From contig JAIWZP010000039.1 of the NCBI GenBank assembly GCA_025201375.1, forward strand, positions 1 to 64,000: DNA of 64,000 bases, given 5' to 3'. The notes under the pieces were generated by a model, which was given only the letters and a program-made list of their open reading frames with translations, made no database searches and was not told the origin of the DNA. Both the position numbers and the translations under genes were made by a program. The stretch comes from Gongronella butleri (lineage: Eukaryota > Mucoromycota > Mucoromycetes > Mucorales > Cunninghamellaceae). Shown here piece by piece: positions 35,912 through 47,827 of the stretch. Each line of letters opens with the position of its first letter. The stretch's first letter is position 1.

Positions 35912-37850
35912 ATGATGCTTCTGCGTGCAAACTTTTATATTTGAAATTTTCTATTCTTGATAGAATACCCTCGTGCACAGGCTGGCATCGTCCCTTTTGT
36001 ACAACCGCTCCCTGCTAGTCAGGATGTGTTACTCTGCAAATAAACTACCGTAGTGTTCTTTAAAAATCGAGTTTTACTCTTTTCTTTTTTTACGTAAAAA
36101 ATAAAAATAAAAGCGCGTTCATCACCGCGTTAAGCGCGTCGCTGGACTTGCTGACGCGAGGGCCTGTGAGAACCAGGGCAAGTCGCGACACTGCAAGGTG
36201 CAAGCCAAACTACGGACTTCATTTTTGTATGATACTGCAGTATCATACTGTATTTTTTGCACTTTTATTCTCCAAAAGCCGCCACGTTGCACTGGAGATT
36301 GGCGCGCGATTAAGAAGGACGTCTCTGCCAGTGTGCAGCGTGCTTTGTTGCAGTTTTGAAAAAAAAATCAGTCAGCCAGCACCCGACTAGAACAAAGCGT
36401 GCTCAAATGTACAATTTTTTCGATTTTGTGATTCAACACGGAAATAAAGCGTGTGATGCTTTTGAACCATGCATTTTTGATCACAATGGACAGAACCTGA
36501 TCCGTGGTGTGGTTCCAATGCATATCAGGTCCCGACGGCATAGACGGAGGTGCCGTTGCCAACGTCACCATCAAGTTCATCGGTGTGAATGGGTTCAAAT
36601 ACATCGTTGTTTAATGAATGTAAAAGAAAGAAGGGGTGCAAGGTGATGACAAAAAAAAAAGGAAAAGGGAATGAGAATAGATCTCAAGTGTAAAGAAAAG
36701 AAAAGAAAAGAAAAGAGAATAAAGGATATTTGACAATGGACCCCTTTTTATACTTTTTCCAATTCTTTTCTCCACAGCGCTCCGGATCATCCTTGATCTG
36801 GAAATATTGACGTGTGCTGTCACAAGATTGACAAAGTGTCTAATTGGTGATGCTGTGAGGTGATCCGTCGCTTGTTCAGATATTTTTTTCAAAGGAAACG
36901 CGCTGATGAACCATTCATTGCTTGTGAGATGGTAGCGCGACAATCTATAGGTGCATTCCCACGCAGTGTGACCTGGGCGTAATAAAAGAAGGAAATAATC
37001 AAGTGTCCAATTTGGATCATGCCGGTCACCATGCGTTGTCAATAAAATAAGCTTTGACAGCGCGATTTTCCATCGATCCGAGGATCGCCTGCAAAATCGG
37101 TTGATGTCCATAATTGGTGCCGCCTCCGAGGCTTCAAGCGCGTGCCAGATGGATCGGGTGCGCGTGCGCAGGGTTGTTGCAAATGCTTCACTTGCACATT
37201 TCGTGGCTTTTCTTTCCGTTTCTTTTTTTTTAATTTGCCGCCAATGCCGCGCCTAGCACGCCATTGGCTAGACACTGGTTTGGATGCACGTGATTTTTGA
37301 CTGTGCAGGCTAATGCTTGGTTTTGACTTGTATTTCTTGCTAGCTTGTTTCCCTTTCATTTTTCTCTTGATTGATTCGATTGGCTTGCCTTGCCACGCCA
37401 TGCGCGTCTTGGCCAGACTGATACATATACACACGCTTCTTGCTTGACAATAATATTGAATACAGTATGATCTTGTCGTGTATCAATTCGTTTTTCTATT
37501 TTTTTAACGCGCCATTGACGCGTTGACGCATCAATGGCTCCGAGCGCGTCGGCTCACGCGCTTTTTGCGCACGTTTGCCACTCGACGCGAGCTGGGCCGT
37601 GACAATGCCTGCAGCAGCAGTGTGCTACACTACATTAAAAAGTCAAACTTGAATTTGAAAAACGACAATGCTTGTTTTTCCAACTTTGACGACCTGTTAT
37701 TCCTCCAGAAATTTTTTTACAGCCTAGCTGCCTGCCGATGAAAACTCGTCGTGGGATGAAGTATGGCCAGCCGGCGGGATGGGTGCTCCCGATTTTTTTT
37801 GACCCGCAAATTCCAAAAACACCGAATTTGGTCTATTTTGCATTTACCGT
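35912..37850. other. Repeat-bearing DNA without a supported gene
   Basis: Contains an ~80-bp block (36112-36190) that recurs in direct orientation at 47712-47790 (GCGCGTYCATCACCGCGTTA and GCTGACGCG pieces), a 22-bp perfect palindrome at 36227-36248, and AAAAG repeats at 36690-36715. On the minus strand, frames at 37434-37039 (very basic) and 37111-36611 are open but match nothing I know and are not joined by splice sites I can defend; they may be transposon remnants. Confidence 0.5.
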
Positions 37851-38169
37851 ATCTCGCTTAGGGATGTACCGTATTTCAAACATGTGTTTGAAAGCTTGTT
37901 TGAAAAAGCTTGGTTTGACTCAAGCTCAAACATGCAAAATTTTATTTCAATCAAGCTCAAGCTTTTTTTTGGTGTTTGAAAAAGCTTGAAAGCTTGAAAA
38001 AAATAATGAATGTACAGTACCTACTGTATGCTCTGAATTTTCATCATTTTGGTGGCGTGTTCTTCAATTTCTTGAGACTTTTTTGCATTTTCAAGCTTTC
38101 GGACAAGCTTTTTCAATCAAGCTCGGCTTGAACCTTGAAGCTTGAGCTTGAAGCTTGATTTGTCCTTTA

Positions 38170-39540
38170 CAGTACCGTACCCTACAAAAAAAAACGCTAC
38201 AACTCCGCTTTTTTTTTTTTTTTGCCCACCACTCTATTTTTTTCACTTTGTGTTTCTCCATCAATAATTAAGTATTTCCTTTGAAACTTTGCACATTTGA
38301 TGTTCATAATAAAATATATTTTATACATAAATTTGAAAAAAATTGATAGCGGGGTTAAAGTTATAGCGGGGTGAAAGCGCGTCACCAGCGCGTCGAGCCT
38401 CCTTTGGCCTTGACCACAGCTTTCATGCGCTCTGGCATGGACAAGATGAGTTTGTTCCAGTCTGATGGTTGGATATCCTCCCAAACTTGCTTGATGACAG
38501 GTATAAACAGCGGCATAGTCATCCCGGGCTTGAACTTGTCACCTGCACGCCGTTTCATGCAAGCCCACAAATTCTCGATTGGGTTCAGGTCGGGCGACTG
38601 TGCCGGCCAATTCATTTTCGTAAGCTGGTGCTCACGAACCCAATCACCGGCCACCCTACTCCTATGAATAGGTGCCCCATCTTCCATGAGCACGTAATCC
38701 CAGGCTTCATGCTCGTCTAGGAAGGGTTCCAGGATGTCATCGTACACCACAGTAGTGAAATCCTCGGACGACGAGGCCGTTTTCCGATCATTCGGCCCAT
38801 ACTTGGGGAAAATGGCCAAGGGTGTCTTGATATCGTACGCAATGGCACCCCACACCATCTGCGTCGACCGGTTGCTCTTGAAGGTGGGCTGTAGACACTC
38901 TGGTCTGTATGCCTCATCGGCCTTGCGCCAAACGAGCAACCGCCGGCTGCGCTTGCCAAGCTCAAAGGTTGCTTCGTCGGTCCAGAGCACTTTTTTCCAT
39001 TGGTCAATTGTCCAGTGGAGGTGTTCCTTGGCAAAGTCGAGGCGCGCTTTTCGGTGTCTATCACTGAGATAAGGCTTCTTTCGAGGTACGCGCGCGTTGT
39101 AGTCCATCTCATGCAGCGCATTCCGAATCGTATTGTCATGAACAGGAAGTGCGACATTCACCCTGATCTCGGCAAGAGGGGCATAACGGTTTGCCTTTGC
39201 AAAGCGTGACAAGGCGTTGAGGTCTCGTGTAGACAGCTTTTTCGGGCGACCAGACCCTTCTTTACGCATGTGCGAGCCGGTTTCTTCATATCTTTTTTTT
39301 ACGCGTTGAATCGCTGATCGTGATACACCAAACTGATCTGCAATGACCTGCCTGTTGATACCGTGTTTGAGTAACGCGACAACTTGAGCGTTTTCAGTGT
39401 CAGTCAACGTCATTATACCAAAAAAAAGTGCGGCGTTTGGAGCATTTGCGCGCCCTCAGCAGTAAATTTCATTCGGTGGGTCTAAAAAAAAAGAGCGGCG
39501 CTGCGGAGTTGTAGCGTTTTTTTTGTAGGGTACGGTACAG
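38170..39540 (-). mobile_element. Tc1-type DNA transposon, complete
   Basis: The terminal inverted repeats are 38170-38208 and 39503-39540. They begin CAGTACCGTACCCTAC on the left and CTGTACCGTACCCTAC on the right and differ only at the second base and in an A-run of 9 versus 8. TA flanks both ends (38168-38169 and 39541-39542), the Tc1 target duplication. The element of 1371 bp contains one intact transposase gene. Confidence 0.93.
38382..39413 (-). CDS. Tc1-family transposase, DD34E, intact
   Basis: Intronless frame of 343 residues that fills the element. The N-terminus has two helix-turn-helix units: VVALLKHGINRQVIADQFGVS, then a GRPKKLS linker (an AT-hook-like GRPKK) and a second unit. 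The catalytic residues are Asp in LWTDEATF, Asp in VLMEDGAPIH and Glu in SPDLNPIENLW, with 34 residues between the last two. It should bind the TIRs and cut and paste at TA. No stop or frameshift is present, and the TIRs are nearly identical, so the copy could be active. Confidence 0.95.
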   Translation of the reverse strand: MTLTDTENAQVVALLKHGINRQVIADQFGVSRSAIQRVKKRYEETGSHMRKEGSGRPKKLSTRDLNALSRFAKANRYAPLAEIRVNVALPVHDNTIRNALHEMDYNARVPRKKPYLSDRHRKARLDFAKEHLHWTIDQWKKVLWTDEATFELGKRSRRLLVWRKADEAYRPECLQPTFKSNRSTQMVWGAIAYDIKTPLAIFPKYGPNDRKTASSSEDFTTVVYDDILEPFLDEHEAWDYVLMEDGAPIHRSRVAGDWVREHQLTKMNWPAQSPDLNPIENLWACMKRRAGDKFKPGMTMPLFIPVIKQVWEDIQPSDWNKLILSMPERMKAVVKAKGGSTRW

Positions 39541-39936
39541 TATGAGGAATTTCACAGGGAGATCACAGATGTTCAGCATGAGTGATCACGTGCAAAAATA
39601 TTTTCAAGCTTTTTCAAGCTTTTCAATCAAGCTCGAAAAATCCGATTTCAAACGAGCTCAAACAGCTCTTTTTTCAAACAAGCTCAAAATGCTTACTGTA
39701 GAGTGAGCTTGAATTTGTTTGAAATACATCCCTAATCTCGCCACCTACTTCACTGAGCTCGCTCGAAAACAGTCGCATCGCATTCAGTGCAAAATTTGCA
39801 ACGAAAAAGTTTAAACCCCCAAAGTGCTACAACCACTTTTAAAAATTCAGGGGTTACTCAGGGGTCACATATTTCAATCTCAGAAAATGCCAAATTGGGA
39901 ACTTTCGAACTCCGAGTGATCAATGCAGGAGCTTTT

Positions 39937-40353
39937 GCCTTATACGCCTACCACCGATTTTTGGCCTTTACAATTGCCTAATCGGGACGAGCTACTAATG
40001 AAAAATGTAGCTTTGATTCTGATTTTAGTTTTGACCAAGTTTCAGTCTCCTGTGATGTTGCATTCCTGAGATATTGTGATTTTGCCTAGTGCATGTCAAA
40101 GCCACATTTTGGCCTATTTCTCAGAAGCCACTGGAGATACAAAAATTTCACTTTGCAGGTGCATTTGAATCAGAGTCAGGAGCATGCACAGCCATTTTTG
40201 GCCGGTTTTAAAATTTTCATCTTTTGCGGAATGTATGCATTGCTTGCCATCTAGAGGCCCTAGAGACTCCAGAAAACCGATTTTCTGACGTAATTGAGGT
40301 CATAGAATCTGATGGCGGTGTTTAAAATTTGAAATCACAAACGGTTTATGCAC
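39937..40353 (+). repeat. 417-bp inverted repeat, left arm
   Basis: Nearly identical to the reverse complement of 47828-48244, with both arms exactly 417 bp. Shared landmarks are GCCTTATACGCCTACC at the outer end and AACGGTTTATGCAC at the inner end. The arms flank the Merlin/MULE nest. No protein-like frame. Confidence 0.9.
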
Positions 40354-41766
40354 GAAAGTCAGCATTTTAATTCTTTGATCACTGCCTGCACGTGCATTGA
40401 CGCGTTGAGCGCGTTTAAGACGCGCTTGCTTGAGCTTTCTTTCATTATTGACAGGCCAAGCGTCTGTTTGTCAGGACTTGTCATATGATACCCAGTGACA
40501 CCGCGTACCTCGCCAACGCCAATTCTTAAACATCTTCCCTGATCATACTACAGTAGGTACAGGCAAAATAAAACGGCAGACATGCCACATAAAAAAAAAG
40601 AGCGAGAGAGAGAAAGAGAGCTGTTGTATTTGCCGTCCTCAGAGCATAAGCGATCAAGTTGTTTAGACGCGCAATGGCGCGTACCTTGTATTTTACCAGT
40701 GTTGTGAAAAAATAGGCAATTGCCGCACACGTCGCTCCGACGCTCCTTCCTAATCTGGGGTTTGATTCCCCGCTCTCGCTCAGGCCGCTGTCGGGCCGTC
40801 ATCCGCATCGCATTGTAATCATGATGCCCGAAATAAGGAATGCGCACCTTTATCATCCTTTATGCTCTCACATTGAATTGTACGTGCTCAATACCTGATG
40901 CATCCATCAATGCCCTTAATACTGTACAAATGATCCAGACATGCAGAGTCTTGGCTCGGCTATGACCAGCCACGAGCTCGGGCCAAGCATGGCAAAAATA
41001 GAATATAAAAAAAAAAAGAGCCGCGCGCCGCAGGCGCTGGTTTCACCGGCTCAATGCCCATGCCCTGATCAGCCCCATGTGTATACTCATCAATGGCATT
41101 CAATGGATTGAACAAACGCGCTTGATACCGATCCGAGGTCTGTTCACAGTTGATGCAAAGCGGCAAATAATATGTTTTGCTTCAGACACGGAGAGTCTCG
41201 ACAGCTCTCTCTTACAGCGTTGTTTCTCCGCATCTCACGGTACGACACCATTGTCTTTTCACGTTTTGTATAAATAGAGAATCGTTTTACATTTCAATAA
41301 ACCGTATCTGTTTGCGATTGTATTTCTTGTCTTTTGTTTTCTTGTCACATTTCTCCACCCACCAATTTTACAAGAGCGAGTAAAAGAGGATCTACACTGA
41401 GTTTGCACCTTGTTGATTCGCGTCTCAATCGAGAAGTTTCAAGCTTGAATAAAAAAAAACGAGAAATGCGAGTAAAACGAACGCTTTCATTCTCCTTTGT
41501 CAAGCAACGTTTCTCCTCTCCATCTCAATTCAGCTGAACCTTGCACAGTATACACATGCACGATGCTGCGTTCAGATGTGCAAAAAAAAGACAAGACAAG
41601 ACAAGAAATGAAGTTAAAAAAAGGGGGGCAAAAAATGGCTCCAGGGTGGACCTAAAAAGGGGTGACCAATTCTAACTTTACCACGCAAAATTTGAGGTAC
41701 GCTGACAGAAAATGCCTGAAAATACGTGAAAATGCGTGAAAATGTGTGTGTCTTTTTTGTGTGTGT

Positions 41767-41870
<104 letters not shown>

Positions 41871-41984
41871 ATGTGCATGTGCGTGTGTGTGTGGACTGTG
41901 TACGTACGTGTGTACGCTAAAGTTGTTCCAAGTTTGAAACAGGTGAAATGCGGTGTTCTACAATATGTGTGGTGTTGTGTGTGA

Positions 41985-42165
41985 TAAACTTATCATTCCA
42001 ACGATCTAATTTGTCATTCCAACGATCTAATTCGTCATTCCAATGATCTAATTTGTCATTCCAACGATCTAATTGGTCATTCCAACGATCTAATTTGTCA
42101 TTCCGATGATTTAATTTGTCGATTTAATTTGTCATTCCAATGATCTAATTTGTCATTCCGAGGAT
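41985..42165 (+). repeat. Minisatellite of 21-bp units
   Basis: About eight units of CATTCCAACGATCTAATTTGT (one unit per line of descent, with C/T changes at ACGATC and one shortened unit near 42120). Confidence 0.95.
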
Positions 42166-42203
42166 TCCCGAGGATTCCCATTCATTTTTGAAAAAAGTAA
42201 AAC

Positions 42204-42212
42204 TATAAAAGG
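42204..42212 (+). promoter_or_regulatory. TATA box of the Merlin transposase gene
   Basis: TATAAAAGG about 90 bp upstream of the ATG at 42299. The same sequence occurs at 48751-48759 upstream of another short coding exon. Confidence 0.6.
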
Positions 42213-43090
42213 CACCTTCGTTCTTTTATTTCTAATCTTTCTCTTGCACTTTTTTATTTTTACTTGCACTTTCCCTTTTGCCTTTACAATTTTTTATAAT
42301 GACACAGCGCAAATCTCACGTTTTTAAAGTCCCGAGCCTTCGTTCATCGCCACCGCCTCTCAGCATGGTCCGTATTGATCGTCGTCGCAGCCCAGATGCA
42401 CCAATGACAGAGGATACATTGAAGTATCATCTTGGCAACAGCCAGCGAACGGCAGCAAGCTGGCTTGCGCACGAATTTGATATTTTTTATACCAATGAGC
42501 ACATTGAAAATGAAGCCCAAGATGCAAATGATGGTGGTGTTCCTGAGAATCTGGTGGTGCGCGGCCTGTTCAGGTGTCCAAGGCATGGCGGCAACATGGA
42601 GCTCCGTCGCTCTATCAAAGAAGATCGCATTGCTCAGTGGATTGTCCCAAAAAGGACTTGCCCCAATGCCCCAAAATGCACAAGCACGATGTCTTATCGA
42701 ATTGGGTCCATTTTTTACAACCTCAAGTCGCCTTTGTGGAGTCCACGGTGCGCATCATGTACAAGATTATGCATCGTGAACCTGTCGCTGCAATTTGCAG
42801 CCAACTCGGCGTGAGCAGAAAAAATATAGCCGCAGTTCACATGTCCATGCTTTACGCGATGGAGGAAATGCTCGATGATGAAGATTTTGAAGTTGGTAAA
42901 AAAAAGAAAAAAAAGGAAAAAAAACCGCTTATATTAAGTAAAAACGATCATTTTTGCGTAGGCGGCTACCACCGCAATCTCAACGGTCAAGTTCGGCTGA
43001 ACCGCCAAGGCGAACCTGCGCGCATTATCGTCGAAATCGACGAATCCAAATTTGGCAAGCGCAAGTACCATCGTGGGCACCGTGTGGAAG

Positions 43091-45599
43091 CGAATTTTGA
43101 ATTTTGGGGTACGATTTTTCCTTTTTTGGTACCCTCCCCTTTTTTTTATGCCGTCGTTCCCCGCCATCTTTTTTTTTTCTTTTCTTTTTTTTTTGCAAGT
43201 TCTGCATGCACAGATCTTCCTCATGGGTGGTGACAGAAGTGAGTGGTCGTCGTGTTTTACTTGGTTGCAAAGGTGCGCAAGCCTTATTACAATGTTGGTG
43301 TGATCATATCTCATGTTTATTTTATTGGACAAATAGTTAAAAGCGACGCTGGCGTCCTTGCAAGTTGCGATTGGCAACCTCATATTGCGACAGCGTAGAA
43401 AAGCCTTGGTCGAGCATAGTAGGGACATTGTTAATGTGTCTGACTGCGCGATGGTCATAATGACGGCGGTCCACACACTCAGCTTTCTTTGCAAATCGTT
43501 CGAATGACACGTGGAATCTAAGGAATAAAGTCAATAGGTTTTTTTTTTTTTGTTACTGGTCCTACCTATCGAAACATTCTTGCAGTGCCTCTACCTCAGG
43601 AGTGACTCGTTGCTGGCGGGCGGCGTCATTGGAAGAACTTGGTTGCGTCGTTAGGTCATTGGCAGTGGCAGTGGCAGTGGCAGGTCGAATTCGCAAAGCA
43701 GCTGGGATTTCAATCACGTCGCGTGTCGGAAACCCCAGTCGCTCGACGCTGTTAACGAGGAACATATGCTTGCAGGCTGTGCTGCTACGGCTGAAATCAG
43801 GACACGCGCAGTCCATCATGATGCCATCAACAATTGTCACGATGTATCTTGCATTGGGATCCGTGAAAGATTGCACAATGACATTGTCAGCATTGTTCTC
43901 AAGGATCATTGCCGATGCTTGCTCCCCTGCACGAGACGAAACGACGTGAGTCTTTTTTTTTTTCTATTTTTTTTTCTATTTTTTTTTCTACCTGCAAGTC
44001 GCTCAACTGCTCGAAGGCGGCTGCGCTCTGCCAAAGTCATCCTTCTCGATTGGAAGTGCTGCAATGTGCGCACATGGTCATCCATCACGTCAGGTAGCAC
44101 CTGCTCCATGAGAATCCAAACTAAGACATCCACGCGTTCACTACGCAATGATGGCAAGTACACTTGCTTTAGAGTTCTGTGCCACGATTCGACGTAGTTG
44201 TTCGTGTGAACGTTTTGGTGCTCCTTATTATAACCAATGCAATGATAATACGTATAGTCGAAATAATGTTTATTGTTTGATTGATTAAACACGACGGGTA
44301 ATACGCACATACACCTACCTTTTTTTTTTCATCTTACCTGACGGAATGCATTGGACCACTCAGCCTTCTTTGGGCGGTACTCCCGGTCAAAATAGCTCAG
44401 CAATTCACCAGCGTCCCAGCGACCTTGGTGTTCCCTGATCCACAGCCGCAGCTCGTCGTATGCCCATTCATACTCATCTTCGTCATTCGCATGCATCATT
44501 GCTGTGAGTCTTGTCAGAGCCTCTTCTCGGTGAGCTGCCACATCGTCAGAACGCGGACGTTCAACATTTGACTTGGGATGCACCTTCTCGACAACTTTGG
44601 CCCTCCAATTGCGCAAAATGTGCCACTGGCATATATTGATGCGTGTCGAATCGCCAAATGCAAGTCGGATGGCCTTGATCTCGATGTTGCTGTTGTCAAT
44701 CATGATGCTGGCAGGATGGTAGTCAAGGCTCTTTAGCCACACGAGCCAACTGAGGATCGGATGATAGTCTTGCGAATTGGTAATCATCCAGCATAAAGGA
44801 GCGCCTTTTCCGGTGACATCACTGCGGGCCACTAGCGTGTAAAGGAAAGCGTCCATCTGCACCAATTGGCCATTCTCAAGCACCTCAGAAACACAGGTCT
44901 TATGAGTAGAATCCATACAGACCATATGCTTGCCATTTTTCATCAAGAGCTAAAAAAAAAAAAAAAAAAGGTGAAAAATGGCATCGTTTTTTTTTTTTTT
45001 TTTTTTTTGCAGGAATTGTTCATACATTGTATTGCCAGCGAGACATGAATGCAAACGAAAAGGCGCCAAGTTCAACACAGTCCAGGTCCTCGTTCAAAAA
45101 GCAGAATCCATTGCCATCAGACTCGATTTTGTCCGTCCACTTGCTGAGGCTGACCTTCATGTCGTCATCCAAGCGAGATTTGCGTCTGACTGCCTTTGAC
45201 ATGGCATAGTATATCTCCTGATAGCCAATATGGGACGCAACAGAGACCTCCATGTCAGACTCATCGCCGAAGAGCATTGTCTCGAGTGTCGCTCGATCTC
45301 GTCGCAGAGCTTCCTTGACGTTACGCCACGTTAAGCTTTGGTCGACCAAGGAATCAATGGACATTCTTGCTTGACGTGGAAGTGGGGCGCTCAGCATGTC
45401 ACCCTTGCTTCGAGGAACGTGGCCAGTGTGCCGCCAGAAGAACGTGACACGTGCCTTTGTAGGTTCACGCTCGCCACAATGAACTATGATCTTCGCTTGG
45501 CACTCGCATGGAATATTTTCATGACGCACATTTTGACGACGACTTTCGGTTGGCTTGTCAAATCGATGGCAAAGATAAATCTAGGACGGCAAAATAAGC

Positions 45600-45631
<32 letters not shown>

Positions 45632-46567
45632 GACGCGCCAACCCAGTTTAAGTTACCTCGTTCATCGTGAGCTCGGTCTTTCTTCCACGCTTTGCACCAA
45701 GTTGATCTTGATACATAACAAAGTTGTCGCTGGGAGTGCGTTCGACGGGCTGGCAATGAGGACCAAACTTGTCGACGAACAAAGCATTGCGTTTGAGGTT
45801 CTTGCCACCGCTTCTGTTGTACCATTGGACATGGAATCGCTCGCTCTCAGCGTCGATGAAGTGCTTCAAAGTCGTGCGTTCCATGGTAGTGACAAAAGGA
45901 TACGGTTCGTCGGGGTACGGGTGGATCACCTCACCACTTGTCTGCAGCTTGTATTTTTCCAAAATGCTGTTTACTAAGGACATGAGACAAAAAAAAAAGA
46001 GAGAGAAGAGAAGAGAAGAGAACAAAAATAACGTGTCACCCATATTTTTCAGCTGTCGCGCACCCCTAAAGTCCGCTTCCCCGCCCCTTTTTTTTTTTTT
46101 TGCTTGCACTGTCCTTAGATCTACCAACAGCAATAGTTTTACGTATCTTTTTATTATGTCTCTCTTGCTCCTGATTTGTTCAGTAGAACGGCTTCTCACA
46201 AGCACAGTCGTCCTCACTCGTTCAATAGTTACAACTTTTTTTTCCAGCCCTCTTTTTCGCCCGTCTCTTTTCAATCTTGTGACATGTCGTTTTTGGGCGC
46301 GATGCGTTGTTGTTCTAAGTAGACTGTTGTATGGTCAAACAACGTCAGATGCTTTCATCACAGAAACACAAAGGAATGCACCTTTGCAACCAAGTAAAAC
46401 ACGACGACCACTCACATCTGTCACCATCCATGAGGAAGATCTGTGCATGCAAAACTTGCAAAAAAAAAAAAGAAAAGAAAAAAAAAAAGATGGCGGGGAA
46501 CGACGGCATAAAAAAAAAGGGGAGGGTACCAAAAAAGGAAAAATCGTACCCCAAAATTCAAAATTGG
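43091..46567 (-). mobile_element. Mutator-like element (MULE), complete
   Basis: The element of 3477 bp has terminal inverted repeats of about 185 bp, nearly identical. They begin CGAATTTTGAATTTTGGGG on the left (43091) and end as its complement (CCCCAAAATTCAAAATTGG) on the right, with a one-base difference. An 11-bp direct duplication CCGTGTGGAAG flanks it at 43080-43090 and 46568-46578, the size expected for MULEs (9-11 bp). It encodes one transposase. Confidence 0.95.
43337..45983 (-). CDS. MULE transposase with SWIM zinc finger
   Basis: Six exons: 45657-45983, 45026-45580, 44338-44949, 43992-44223, 43566-43926 and 43337-43517; 2268 nt, 755 residues with no interruption. The N-terminal region has a FAR1/WRKY-GCM1-like cysteine/histidine motif (CECQAKIIVHC). 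The MULE catalytic domain includes MVCMDSTHKT (first Asp), SIMIDNSNIEIKAI (second Asp) and the CQWHILRNW block typical of MULEs. Further on, HTNNYVESWHRTLK carries the Glu, and a SWIM finger is CACPDFSRSSTACKH. The enzyme should move its own element. Intact coding and near-identical TIRs suggest a recent arrival. Confidence 0.9.
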
Positions 46568-47827
46568 CCGTGTGGAAGGTGTATGGGTGATTGGCGGCGT
46601 GGAGGTTACAACAAATCGTCGTATCTTTTTGACTACAGTGCCAAATCGCACCGCCGAGACTATTCGACCGATAATCGAGCGATTTGTTAAACCTGGATCG
46701 CTAATTTGGACCGACGGCTGGGCAGCCTATCAGGGCATTCCCAGTTGGGGTGATTACAAACACCAGTGGGTCAATCACTCGGATAGCTACCGTTCTCGGC
46801 AAGGTGTCTGCACAAACACCATTGAAGGTAAAAAAATTGACGTTTTCAAGTAATTTTAAACAATTTTTCTTACTGTATACTGCGCTTTTAATAGGCACCT
46901 GGGCGGGCGTCAAGCTACATATGCAAGCGCGCCATCGAACAAAGTCAGGTGTTCCATGGCGCCTGATTGAATTCATTTGGCGGCGCAAGCATCAAGAAAA
47001 AAAAGATCTGTTCCTTGAATTTATGAATGGTCTTAGCGACGTCGCCCGATTTAACACCGACACTGAAGAATTTGACCAGGTCGGTGCGCCAGATCGAGAA
47101 ACTTGGTATCAAGAAAACCTTTTTGATATCAAGAGCTCTGTGTTCACGTATGTTGATGGAGATTACGTGCTTGACGAGGAGGATGTGGAAGGAAACAGGC
47201 GAGTTGACTTGCAATCCCAATCAAACGTCGCCAATCCAGATGATGCGGGTGAAATTTTTGAAGAAGACGAAGTAGAAGAAAACAATAACAGCGAAAATGA
47301 TTCCGATTATGATCCCACAGCCGATATTTAATGCATTTATTAATTTTTTCTAAATCCTTAATTCAATATTTTATTAGAATACAGTAATACAGTACACTTA
47401 TATTTTCAGTCATTAAAAAGTTAGTACAAAACCAAACGACAAGGGGCAGGAGGTTCAAATGCATTGAATATACAGTTGTCTATTGTTGCGTATTTCTGTG
47501 GCTAACCATGCAAAAATACATTACCATCAAATTCTGCTGCCTTCTTGATTTACAGTAATAAAAACGGAGTGTCTAAATACTGCACTGCAGAAGATGCGAA
47601 GCTACCGAGCAAGGAAACGGGTAGCATATGGTAGTGATGACGAAGTATGACATGGGGCGCCTGGCCCTCAAGGGCCTCTTGGATAGACGCGTCGATGGGT
47701 CCCACCACGGACTAAAGCGCGTCCATCACCGCGTTACACGCGTCGCTGGCCTTGCTGACGCGTTGATATGCGAGAACCAAGGCTGGCTCGCGCCAAAGTG
47801 CATGAAGTGACAAAAAGTGCGAATTTT

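Larger units (their letters stand above)
37859..39734. mobile_element. hAT-type foldback element (MITE), interrupted by a Tc1 element
   Basis: The outer ends are TAGGGATGTA (37859) and TACATCCCTA (39734), the hAT-style terminus. They are flanked by an 8-bp duplication ATCTCGCT / ATCTCGCC (37851-37858 and 39735-39742) with one difference. The interior on both sides is dense in AAGCTT and CAAGCTC subterminal repeats in opposite orientation. Removing the nested Tc1 element leaves about 0.5 kb with no coding capacity. Confidence 0.8.
42299..47331 (+). pseudogene. Merlin (IS1595-like) transposase gene, split by a Mutator-like element
   Basis: Coding pieces are 42299-42895, 42962-43090, then, after the MULE, 46579-46827 and 46895-47331. 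The N-terminal part has a cysteine pair region (FRCPRHGG and RTCPNAPKC), then ICSQLGVSRKN. The DDE domain starts with EIDESKFGKRKYHRGHRVE, and the residues directly across the insertion (GVWVIGGVE) complete the conserved IS1595/Merlin block. WTDGWAAYQ, VNHSDSY and NTIEGTWAGVK follow. An acidic tail ends the protein. Besides the insertion, a one-base loss near 42735 shifts the frame between YNLKSPL and VESTVRIMYK, so the gene was probably dead independently. Introns lie at 42896-42961 and 46828-46894. Confidence 0.85.

Noticed and set aside
36611..37434. Two overlapping minus-strand frames, one very basic
   Set aside because: No family recognised and no splice join that makes a single protein; surrounded by repeats. 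Left as unassigned.
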